Assembly (NCBI RefSeq): GCF_030269325.1
Contig: NZ_BSTD01000002.1
Coordinates: forward strand, 2,156,706-2,220,705
Direction: 5' to 3'
Source of the DNA: Amycolatopsis sp. NBRC 101858
GTDB lineage: Bacteria; Actinomycetota; Actinomycetes; Mycobacteriales; Pseudonocardiaceae
DNA length: 64,000 nt
The notes beneath the pieces were generated by a model. The model had not been told where the DNA came from. It worked only from the letters and a program-made list of their open reading frames with translations, and did not search any database. Position 1 is the first letter of the stretch; the number at the start of each line of letters is the position of its first letter. Position numbers and translations under genes: made by a program. Below are positions 15,645-24,000 of this stretch, in pieces.

Positions 15645-17936
15645 TCAGCTGGGCAGGCCCCAGGCCGGCGCGGGGCCGAGCGCGGGGACGTCCCGGGGTG
15701 CGAAGTCCGGCCGCCCGCCGCGCGGGGTGACGACGGCGGTGCCGCCGCGCCGCAGCCCGATCGCGATCCGCCCCGGCCCGGCCGGGCGCGACGGCAGCCG
15801 GCGACCGTGCTCGTCCCGGACGTCGACGTCCCCGGCGACGCCGTGCTGCAGCACCAGCGGCTCACCGGCTTCGCTGTGCACGCGCACGAACTCGGTCTTC
15901 CCGTCGCGGCGGGAGGCGTCCACCAGGAATGCGCCTTCCGCGCGCAGGCCCGCGATCGAGGCGTCCCGCCAGGTCGCCGACACCGACGGGAAGACCTTGA
16001 GCACGCCACCGGACCCCTGCATCAGCATGTCCACCACGGACTGCGCGGCGGTGATCGGGCTCTCGATCGCGAAATTGCTGCCCTCGCGGTACATCGTGTT
16101 CGCGGTCAGCTCGGTGTCGGCGACGACGTTGCGGTCGAGGAAGAACTTCAGGTAGCGCAACGCTTCCTCGGGCGCGTCCATCACCGACGACATCGACGAC
16201 GCGGCCGCGTAGCTGTAGCCGTGCCAGGCCTTCTGGTCGGCCGTCCAGTGGGTGAACGTCCGCGTCATGAGGTCGCGGTCACCCGGCCGGTCCCAGACCT
16301 TCTCCCGCAACGGGTACAGCCACAGCAGGTGCGAGAAGTGCCGGTGCGACTCGGCGAGCGGGACGCCGTCGCCGATCAGCACGCCGTTCGCGGGGTCTTC
16401 GTGGTAAGGCACCAGTTTCGCGCCGATCTCCCGCCAGATCGGGACGCGGGGTTCGTCGAGACGCAGGATCCGCGCGGTGTCGACGAGAGTGCGGGCGGCC
16501 CAGCGGATCAGCGACAGGTCGTAGGTGCAGTCGGCCGCGTCGGCGTACTCCGGCGACCGGGTCAGCGGCAGGTGCAGGTACCCGTCCGGCCCGGTGGAGA
16601 GGAAGTGGCGGTAGAAGTTCAGCGCCTTGGCGAGCGTCGGGTACAGGACGTCGCGCAGTACCCGCCGGTCCAGGTGGTGGCGGTAGGCGAGCCAGACGTT
16701 GTGCAGGCCCCACAGCAGGTTCCCGGTCTGGTCCGTCTTGGACGTCGTCCCGGGGACGCCGACCGAGCGCGTGCCACCGGGCCGCAGCCGCCAGTCTCCC
16801 GGGTGCGAAAGGGCGTAGGTGTCGCCGTCGCGGTAGGCGGGCGGCACGGACGTCTCGAGGTTCGCGTGGTCGCGCCGGAAGGTCTCGGTGACGGCGTCGA
16901 GCTCCGGGTGGTTGCTGCTGTTGACGATCGGGTAGGTGACCTGGACATTGAGGTTCCACCAGACCGCGGTCCAGCTGTTGCCGACCTCGGGGAACCACGG
17001 TCCCCACTCGGACACGACCGGCCCGCCCGCCCGCGTGGCGGCCGCGATCTTGTAGAGCTGGATCCAGTAGAACCGCTGGACCTGCTTGTCCGGCACCGAA
17101 ACGAAACTGCGCGCGTGGTAGTCGTTCCACCAGCGGCGGTGGCGGGCGAGCAGGGCGTCCGGGTTCGCGGCAAGCGCTTTCCGGGCGGCCGCGACGGCGT
17201 CCGCCGTGTGTGTCGTGCCCGGGAAGCCGTAGGCGACGGTCGCGGCGAACAGCCGTCGCGCGCCGATCGTGCGCTCGCGCCAGGCCGTCGTGTAGCCGCC
17301 CCCGGCGAGCATCGGCTGCGCGCAGTACCCGTCGCCGAGCTCGGGCGCGGGGTTCGCGACGTACTCGGGCGGCTTCCGGACGGTCCGGGTGGTCGCCGAC
17401 TCCAGCGGCTGGAACGCCCACGCCGCACCGGTCTCCCCCGCGCTCGGCGTCAGCGAGACGAGCAGCACGCCCAGGTCGTTGAGCACGACGGCGGAGAACG
17501 CGACCGAGCCCCGGGTCGTGGTGATCGTGCCGCCGAGCTCGGCGTTGTAGAGGTCGAGCGTCCAGTCGACGGCGGTGATCGCACCGGCGAACGTGAGCGT
17601 GAGGGCGCCGATCGGCAGGCGGGACAACCCGATCCCCGCCTCCCACTGGACGCGCTGATCCTGCACCTGGGTGTGGCTCAGCATCACCTTGAGGACCTGC
17701 GGCGTCTTCCCGGCGTAGACCTGCACGCCGAGGTAGCCGTTGGCGAGGAACGGGCCTTCCTGCCAGTTCTTCGGGAGCCGCTTCCAGACCATGCGCGCGT
17801 CGGCGGCGACGTCCCGGTGCGGGTCCGCCGCGGCCAGCGCCGGCGGGGCCGCGCGAGCCCACAGGCCGCCGAACGCGGCGGCTCCCGCCACGACCGAGGC
17901 GGAGCGGAGCACAGTACGCCGCGACACTGCGTCCAT
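15645..17936 (-). CDS. Tat-exported GH95-like glycoside hydrolase (copy 2)
   Basis: A 763-residue paralogue of the next gene, with the same layout: Tat signal (SRRTVLRSASVVAG), WWNLNVQ near 326, HRHFSHLLWLYP near 530 and a C-terminal GSGGVLKVFPSVSATW segment. The conserved spacing supports the same fold and chemistry; loop differences suggest different glycans. ATG 17936 has AAAGGA upstream and places the twin arginines close to the N-terminus; a more upstream ATG at 17978 would extend the tail without a site. It is first in the two-gene unit, and a perfect 17-bp palindrome 111 bases upstream probably controls it. Confidence 0.86.
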   Translation of the reverse strand: MDAVSRRTVLRSASVVAGAAAFGGLWARAAPPALAAADPHRDVAADARMVWKRLPKNWQEGPFLANGYLGVQVYAGKTPQVLKVMLSHTQVQDQRVQWEAGIGLSRLPIGALTLTFAGAITAVDWTLDLYNAELGGTITTTRGSVAFSAVVLNDLGVLLVSLTPSAGETGAAWAFQPLESATTRTVRKPPEYVANPAPELGDGYCAQPMLAGGGYTTAWRERTIGARRLFAATVAYGFPGTTHTADAVAAARKALAANPDALLARHRRWWNDYHARSFVSVPDKQVQRFYWIQLYKIAAATRAGGPVVSEWGPWFPEVGNSWTAVWWNLNVQVTYPIVNSSNHPELDAVTETFRRDHANLETSVPPAYRDGDTYALSHPGDWRLRPGGTRSVGVPGTTSKTDQTGNLLWGLHNVWLAYRHHLDRRVLRDVLYPTLAKALNFYRHFLSTGPDGYLHLPLTRSPEYADAADCTYDLSLIRWAARTLVDTARILRLDEPRVPIWREIGAKLVPYHEDPANGVLIGDGVPLAESHRHFSHLLWLYPLREKVWDRPGDRDLMTRTFTHWTADQKAWHGYSYAAASSMSSVMDAPEEALRYLKFFLDRNVVADTELTANTMYREGSNFAIESPITAAQSVVDMLMQGSGGVLKVFPSVSATWRDASIAGLRAEGAFLVDASRRDGKTEFVRVHSEAGEPLVLQHGVAGDVDVRDEHGRRLPSRPAGPGRIAIGLRRGGTAVVTPRGGRPDFAPRDVPALGPAPAWGLPS

Positions 17937-18046
17937 GAAGCGTCCTTTCGGATTCGTACTACGTTTCAGGAGATCCACAGGCGGCGTGCGGCCATATTTG
18001 CAGACAGAGCCCCATAAGGCCAGAGTGGTTCACCCAGAAAGCGGTA

Positions 18047-18063
18047 GATACATCCGATGTATC
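18047..18063. promoter_or_regulatory. perfect palindrome GATACAT-CCG-ATGTATC upstream of the GH95 pair
   Basis: Seven-base arms with a three-base centre lie between the TetR stop (18071) and the GH95 start (17936). The size and symmetry suit a LacI- or GntR-type carbohydrate repressor, but no such gene is adjacent. The neighbouring TetR operator has a different sequence (CTAGAG arms), so that protein is not an obvious match. Confidence 0.5.
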
Positions 18064-18070
18064 GAGCGAG

Positions 18071-18703
18071 TCAGCCCTGGCAGAGCTGGGACGCCAGGGT
18101 GCCGGCCGCCCAGTTCTCCCACCGCTCCGGTGACCAGCCGCGGTCGCGGACGAACACCTGGTAGAGCTCCGGGCTGAGCAGGCCGAACAGCAGGTCGGCG
18201 GCGTGCTCGGCGGTCACCCCGGCGCGCGCCCCCGGCTTGGCCACGAGGGACCGCGCGGCTTCGCGGTGGACGGCGAACCGCGGGTCGGCGTCTTCGGCCC
18301 ACTGCCCGGCGAGCGCCGGATCGGCCGCGGTCGCCGCGCGCAGCATTTCGACGATCGGGGCGACGCGCTCCAGGATCCCGCGCGTGCCCTGGACGTGCAG
18401 GCGCAGATGCGCTTCGGCGGTCTCGGCCGCGAGGACCTCCTGGAACCACGGCCGATCCATCGTCGCGACCGGTTCGAGGTCGCCCGCGATCGCGACGTCG
18501 ACCAGTTCCTTGAGCAGCACGCGCTTGTTGCCGAAGGTGAAGTAGATCGTCTGCACGGCGACGCCGGCCCGGTCGGCGATCTCCTTGAGGGTCGTCGCGC
18601 CGTAGCCGTTGCCCACGAACAGCTCGCGGGCCGCTTCCAGCATCCGCCGGCGCGTCCGGGGCGCGTCACGGACCCGTTTCTGCCCGTCCTTGCGCTGCAC
18701 CAT
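18071..18703 (-). CDS. TetR-family regulator, divergent from a methyltransferase
   Basis: A 210-residue regulator; the helix-turn-helix reads RRRMLEAARELFVGNGYGATTLKEIADRAG (split here as TRRRMLEAARELF and GYGATTLKEIAD) followed by VQTIYFTFGNKR. ATG 18703 is preferred: on the minus strand TACACT (18715-18710) is a good -10 placed six bases before it, predicting a leaderless mRNA. An upstream in-frame ATG at 18718 would add five residues and would abut the operator. The CTAGAG/CTCTAG repeat upstream lies where an autorepressor would block both divergent promoters. The ligand is unknown. Confidence 0.88.
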   Translation of the reverse strand: MVQRKDGQKRVRDAPRTRRRMLEAARELFVGNGYGATTLKEIADRAGVAVQTIYFTFGNKRVLLKELVDVAIAGDLEPVATMDRPWFQEVLAAETAEAHLRLHVQGTRGILERVAPIVEMLRAATAADPALAGQWAEDADPRFAVHREAARSLVAKPGARAGVTAEHAADLLFGLLSPELYQVFVRDRGWSPERWENWAAGTLASQLCQG

Positions 18704-18718
18704 TACTGGAGTGTACAT

Positions 18719-18735
18719 CTAGAGCTTGACTCTAG
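18719..18735. promoter_or_regulatory. inverted repeat CTAGAG-N5-CTCTAG (TetR operator)
   Basis: Perfect six-base arms at 18719-18724 and 18730-18735 lie in the 46-base gap between the divergent TetR and methyltransferase starts, directly upstream of the TACACT -10 for the TetR gene. A dimeric TetR protein is the natural occupant. Confidence 0.6.
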
Positions 18736-18749
18736 TACCGGAGGTCCGC

Positions 18750-19592
18750 ATGCCCGCCATCGCCAACGCCCGGCAAGCCGAAGCCTGGAACGGCTGGGAG
18801 GGGGTGCACTGGGCGCAGAACCGCGCCCGCTACAACGCGATCGTCGGCGCCTTCAACGACGCTCTCTTCCACGCCGCCGCGATCGCCCCGGACGACCGGG
18901 TCCTCGACGTCGGCTGCGGGACGGGCCACGTCACGCTGCTGGCGGCACGGCAGGCCGGGCGGGGAAGCGCCGTCGGCGTCGACCTTTCGGCCCCGATGCT
19001 GGAGCGTGCCCGCGCCGACGCGGCGGCCCAAGGCCTCGCCAACGTCCGGTTCGAGCAGGGAGACGCCCAGGTCCACCCGTTCCCGGACGCCGGCTTCGAC
19101 GTCGTGCTCAGCCGGGGCGGGGTGATGTTCTTCGAGGACGCGGTCGCCGCGTTCGCCAACATCCGGCGCGGACTGCGGCCCGGCGGGCGGCTGGTCTTCA
19201 TCGGCCCGCAGGGCGGTGGGCCCGACAGCGACTACGCCCGCGCCACCCGCGCGCTCAAGCCCTTGATGCGCGCACCGTCGCCCGCGTCGCGGGGCATGGG
19301 ATCACTGGTCGAGCCCGCCCGCATCCGCGAAGTGCTCGACGCGGCCGGGTTCGCCGACGTCGACGTCGAGCCGGTCACCGCGCCGATGGACTACGGCCGT
19401 GACGCCGCCGACGCGGCCGGGTTCATCCTCGGCCAGGGGCCGGTGCGCAGCAATCTGGCCGGACTCGACCCGGAGGTCGTGGAGCGGACGCGGGAACAGC
19501 TGCGAGCGGGGCTCGAAGCGTTCGAGACGCCGGAAGGTGTGCGCATTTCGGGCGCGGTCTGGCTGGTCAGCGCCACCCGTGGCGGGTCCTAG
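18750..19592 (+). CDS. class I SAM-dependent methyltransferase
   Basis: The protein has 280 residues. The AdoMet-binding motif I is VLDVGCGTGHV (about 50-60), followed by an acidic residue in GVDLSAPML and motif IV FDVVLSRGGVMFFED. It resembles UbiE/Methyltransf_11 small-molecule methyltransferases. GGAGG at 18740-18744 fixes ATG 18750. It is divergent from a TetR gene, suggesting drug- or metabolite-induced expression. The stop overlaps the convergent M1 peptidase stop by four bases. The substrate is unknown. Confidence 0.9.
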   Translation: MPAIANARQAEAWNGWEGVHWAQNRARYNAIVGAFNDALFHAAAIAPDDRVLDVGCGTGHVTLLAARQAGRGSAVGVDLSAPMLERARADAAAQGLANVRFEQGDAQVHPFPDAGFDVVLSRGGVMFFEDAVAAFANIRRGLRPGGRLVFIGPQGGGPDSDYARATRALKPLMRAPSPASRGMGSLVEPARIREVLDAAGFADVDVEPVTAPMDYGRDAADAAGFILGQGPVRSNLAGLDPEVVERTREQLRAGLEAFETPEGVRISGAVWLVSATRGGS

Positions 19593-21004
19593 ACGCCCGG
19601 CAACGGGGGCAACGCCGGCGTCTCCAGCCAGCGTGTGAAGAACGCGTCCAGCGAGCGGGCCGCGTACGCCTCCGCCATGGCGACGAACCCCTCCGTCGTG
19701 ACCAGGCCGTGGCGGTGTTCGCCCGTCCACGCCTTCAGCAACGCGAAGAACGCCGGGTCGCCGATCTCCGCCCGGAGCGCGTGCAGGGTCAGCGCGCCGC
19801 GCTTGTAGACGCGCTCGTCGAACATGCGGGACACGCCCGGGTCGGCGATCCGGACGTCCGCCGGCTTGGCCTTGATCCGCGTGTGCCAGCCACGGGCCAG
19901 CGTCTGCGCGGACTGCCCGCCGGACTCCTCCGACCACAGCCACTCGGCGTAGGTCGCGAAGCCCTCGTTGAGCCAGATGTGGCGCCAGTCGGCCACCGTC
20001 AGGCTGTTGCCGAACCACTGGTGGGCCAGCTCGTGCACCACGAGCCGCTCGTGGGTGCGGCGGCCGTCGACGTGGTTGGCGCCGAAGATCGCCATGCCCT
20101 GCGCCTCGATCGGGTCGTCGAGGTCGTCGTCGGTGACGACGATGACGTACTCGCCGAACGGGTACGGGCCGAACAGCCGCTGCAGCATCTCCAGCATCCG
20201 GCCCTGCCGCCCGAAGTCGCGCTCGAACAACCGGCGCAGCCGCGGCGGCACGGCCGCCCGCTGCGGTACCGATTCGAGGACCGACTCGACGCGGCCGTGC
20301 CCGAAGCCGACCATCAGCCGGCGCGCGCTCACCCCGGTGTGCGGGAACCAGCCGCGGCCGGACAGCTCGAGCTCGTCGTAGCGGCCGATCTGCACGCTCA
20401 TCAGGTACGTCGCCGTCGGCTCGGGACGCTCGTACACCCACCTCGTGGTGCTCGCCGCGGTGTAGCGGTCCACCAGGTTGCCGGTGACCGCGACCAGGTA
20501 CGGCGACGCCGTCGTCACGGTGACGCGGTAGGTCGCCTTGTCCGACGGGTGGTCGTTGCACGGGAACCACGACGGCGCGCCGACCGGCTGGCTCGCCACG
20601 AGCGCGCCGTCGGTCAGCTCGTCCCAGCCGACGTCGCCCCAGCGGCTGCGCACCGGGCGTGGGTTGCCGACGTAGTGCACCTCGACGAGGAACGCGGCAC
20701 CCGCCGCGATCGGCTTCGCCGGCCGGACGTGCAGCTTCGCGCCGCGCTTCAGGTACTTCGCGGGCTTGCCGTCGACCAGCACGCGGTTGATCCGGAACTC
20801 GCCGAAGTCCAGGCTGACGCGGGAAAGCGCCTGCGTCGCCTCGGCGGTGAGCACCGCCGAGGCCGAGAGCCGGTTCGGCGCGACCTTGTAGTCGAGGTTC
20901 AGGTCGTAGTGCCGGACCCGGTAACCACCGTTGCCGTGGGCGGGAAGGTAGGGATCACCGGAGGTGTCCGCGCCGGGTGCCGGAGCGGGAGCCTTCGAAA
21001 TCAC
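19589..21004 (-). CDS. M1-family zinc metallopeptidase downstream of the Pls-type synthetase
   Basis: The protein has 471 residues. The zinc site is complete: HELAH at 324-328 and Glu347 in WLNEGFATY, with a catalytic Tyr near 400 (DERVYKRG). The usual GAMEN exopeptidase motif is replaced by GMAIF (303-307), as in the short soluble actinobacterial subgroup. No clear signal peptide is seen. It lies 90 bases downstream of the polyamino-acid synthetase on the same strand. As I recall, the epsilon-poly-lysine-degrading enzyme of Streptomyces albulus is also an M1-type zinc enzyme encoded beside pls, so processing or detoxifying the polymer is a testable role. Confidence 0.9.
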   Translation of the reverse strand: MISKAPAPAPGADTSGDPYLPAHGNGGYRVRHYDLNLDYKVAPNRLSASAVLTAEATQALSRVSLDFGEFRINRVLVDGKPAKYLKRGAKLHVRPAKPIAAGAAFLVEVHYVGNPRPVRSRWGDVGWDELTDGALVASQPVGAPSWFPCNDHPSDKATYRVTVTTASPYLVAVTGNLVDRYTAASTTRWVYERPEPTATYLMSVQIGRYDELELSGRGWFPHTGVSARRLMVGFGHGRVESVLESVPQRAAVPPRLRRLFERDFGRQGRMLEMLQRLFGPYPFGEYVIVVTDDDLDDPIEAQGMAIFGANHVDGRRTHERLVVHELAHQWFGNSLTVADWRHIWLNEGFATYAEWLWSEESGGQSAQTLARGWHTRIKAKPADVRIADPGVSRMFDERVYKRGALTLHALRAEIGDPAFFALLKAWTGEHRHGLVTTEGFVAMAEAYAARSLDAFFTRWLETPALPPLPGV

Positions 21005-21094
21005 CCGTGTCGAACCTTTCCTCGTGCCGACGTACCAAACCAGGCTCGCACGGACGGGTGAGTCCGGCGAGCCAGGCGGGTACTTCGTGACCTT

Positions 21095-24000
21095 CTACTT
21101 ACCCGTCCACGCGGAGATCGGGTTGCCGAGCCAGCGGGTGTCGGCGGGCACCTCGTCGCCACGGGTCACCAGCGACCCCGGGCCGACCGTGGTGCGGGCG
21201 CCGATGCCGGCGCCCGGCAGCACGATGCCGTGCGGGCCGAGCGTCGCGCCCTGGCCGAGCACCACCCGCGACATGCTCATGATCCGGTCGTGGAACAGGT
21301 GCGTCTGCACCACGCAGCCGCGGTTGATCGTCGCGCCGTCACCCAGCTCGACGAGGTCGGCCTCGGGCAGCCAGTACGTCTCGAGCCACACGCCGCGGCC
21401 GATCTTGACACCCATCGTGCGCAGCCAAGCGCTCAGCAGCGGGGTGCCGCCGATCGAGCCGATCAGCCACGGCACCGCGAGGGCCTCGACGAAGGTGTCG
21501 GCCAGCTCGTTGCGCCAGACGAAGGAGCTCCACAGCGGGTGGTCGACCTCGCGGAACTTCCCGACCAGCAGCCACTTCATGACGGTCGCGGTCAGCGCCG
21601 CGACGATCCCGGCGCCCAGCAGGGCAGGCCCGGCCAGCAGCGCGGCGACGCCGAACCCGGCCGCGGAAGCGACCCACAGCAGCCCGAAGGCGACCGAGAC
21701 GGTCAGCGCGACCCCGCACATGACCGGGACGATCCGGCAGAGCTCGACCAGCGCCCGGGCCGCCTTGAGGTGCAGCGCCGGGGTGTAGGTGCGGCTCGTG
21801 TCGGCGTCGCCGATCGCGCGGCGCACCGGCAGCGGCGGCATGCCGAGGTACGACGAGCCCTTCTTCGCCTTCAGCGGCGTCGAAGAGAGAACACCCACGA
21901 GCCCGCGCTTCGGCACCGAACGGCCGGGCGCGGTCATCCCCGAGTTGCCGAGGAAGGCCTGCTTGCCGATCCGCGCCGGGGCGACGTGCAGCCAGCCGTG
22001 GCCGAGCTCGTAGGTGGCGACCATGGTGTCGTCGGCCAGGAACGCGCCGCTGTCGACCTTGGTCATCTTCGGCAGCGCCAGCACGGTCGACGCCTCGACG
22101 TTGCGGCCGACCTTCGCGCCGAGCAGCCGCAGCCACACCGGCGTGAACAGGCTGGCGTACAACGGGAACAGGCCTTCGCGGGCCATGCTCATCAGGCGTT
22201 CGGTGGCCCAGACCTGCCACGCGACGCGGCCGTGCACCGGGTGGTAGCCCTCGACCATGCCGATGCTCAGCGCCCGGACGCCGGCGAGCACGAGCAGCAT
22301 GTACGCGGCGAAGTACGCCACGGTCGCGACCGGCACGAAGATCAGCGCCTGGACGAACGCGGCCAGGAGCGTCGGCGCACCGGCGATCGCGTAGCCGAGC
22401 ACGGCGACACCGGCCAGCGCGGCGATGCCGGGGAGGAAGCCGAGGAGCAGCGAGGTCGCGCCGTAGACGGTGGCCCAGAAGTGCGACCGCGGCGGGCGGC
22501 TCGACGGCCACTTCAGGGCGTCACGCTCGTCCTTGGCCACGCGCGCCGCCGGCGAACCGGCCCAGCGCTGCCCGGCCGGGACGGCGCCGCGGACGGTCGA
22601 CCCGGCCGCGATCTCCGCGCCCTTGCCGATCCGGACGCCGGGGAACAGCGTGCTGCGCGCGCCGATGCGGGCCTCCGCGCCGACGCGGACCTTGCCGATG
22701 TGCACGACGTCGCCGTCGACCCAGTGACCGGTCAGGTCGACCTCGGGCTCGATCGCCGCGCCGCGGCCCAGCTTGAGGAAGCCGGTGACCGGCGGCGGCG
22801 AGTGCAGGTCGACGTCCTTGCCGATCCGCGCGCCGAGCGCCTTGGCGTAGGTGGTCATCCAAGAGGCGCCGGCGACGCTGTCCGCGCCGCTGAACTCGGC
22901 GAGCTTCTCGGCCGTCCACAGTCGCAAGTGGACACTCCCGCCGCGCGGGTAGGTGCCCGGGCGCACACCGGAGAGCAGCACGCGCGCACCGCCCGCGGCG
23001 ATCGCGATCCGGCCCGCGGGGCTGAACAGCGCCACCCAGGCCAGGGCGACCCACGCCCAGTCCAGCGTCGGCGCCCAGGCGAACCCGAGCAGCGCCAGGA
23101 TGTTCGACAGCGCGGCGGCCAGCGTCGCCCAGCGCAGCCCGACGAGGCCCATGAGCGGAACCGTCAGGAGGGTCTGGATGACGCCGGCGCGCCGCGGGGT
23201 CGGCGCGATGTCCCGGCGCTCGGTGGCCTGGCCGCTCAGCGCGTCCAGCATCGCGGCCAGCGCGCCCAGCTTGGGGTGGGCGTAGACGTCGGCGACCGAC
23301 ACCTGCGGGTGCCGGGTGCGGATGCGCGCGACGACCTGCGCGGCGGTCAGGCTGCCGCCGCCGTGGGTGAAGAAGTCGGCCTTCGGGTCGTCGACCGACA
23401 CGCCGAGGATCTCGGCCCAGCCTTCGGCGAGCCACGTCTCGGTCGGCGAGAGCCCGGTGGCGTCCACTGTGGACAGCGGCCACGGGAGGGCGGCGCGGTC
23501 GACCTTGCCGGAGGTGCGGGTCGGCAGGTCTTCGACGACGGCGAGCAGCGGGACCAGCGCGGCGGGCAGGTGCTCGCGCAGCCGGGTCGCGGCGGCGTCT
23601 TGATCAAACCCAGTCTGGTTGAACGGGACTCCGGACGCCGGCACGACGTACCCGACGAGGACCTGGTTGCCGGCCTTCGTGCGGCGGATCGCGGCGGCCG
23701 CGCCCTGCACGCCCGGCAGGGCCTGCAGCGCGGCGTCGACCTCGCCCAGCTCGATGCGGCGGCCGCCGAGCTTGACCTGCTCGTCGAGGCGGCCGAGGAA
23801 CAGCAGGCCCTCGGCTTCGGCGCGGACCATGTCGCCGGAGCGGTAGGCGCGCTGCCAGCCCAGCGACGGCAGGGCCGCGAACTTCTCGGCGTCCTTCTCC
23901 GCGTCCAGGTAGCGGGCCAGGCCGGCGCCGCCGATGACCAGCTCGCCGGTGTCGCCCATCGCGACCGGGCGGCCCTCGTCGTCGACGACCGCGAGCTGCC

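Noticed and set aside
13348..17936. GH95 genes as trehalose/maltose phosphorylases (GH65)
   Set aside because: The folds are similar, but the HRHxSH and WNLN motifs and Tat signals fit GH95 better.
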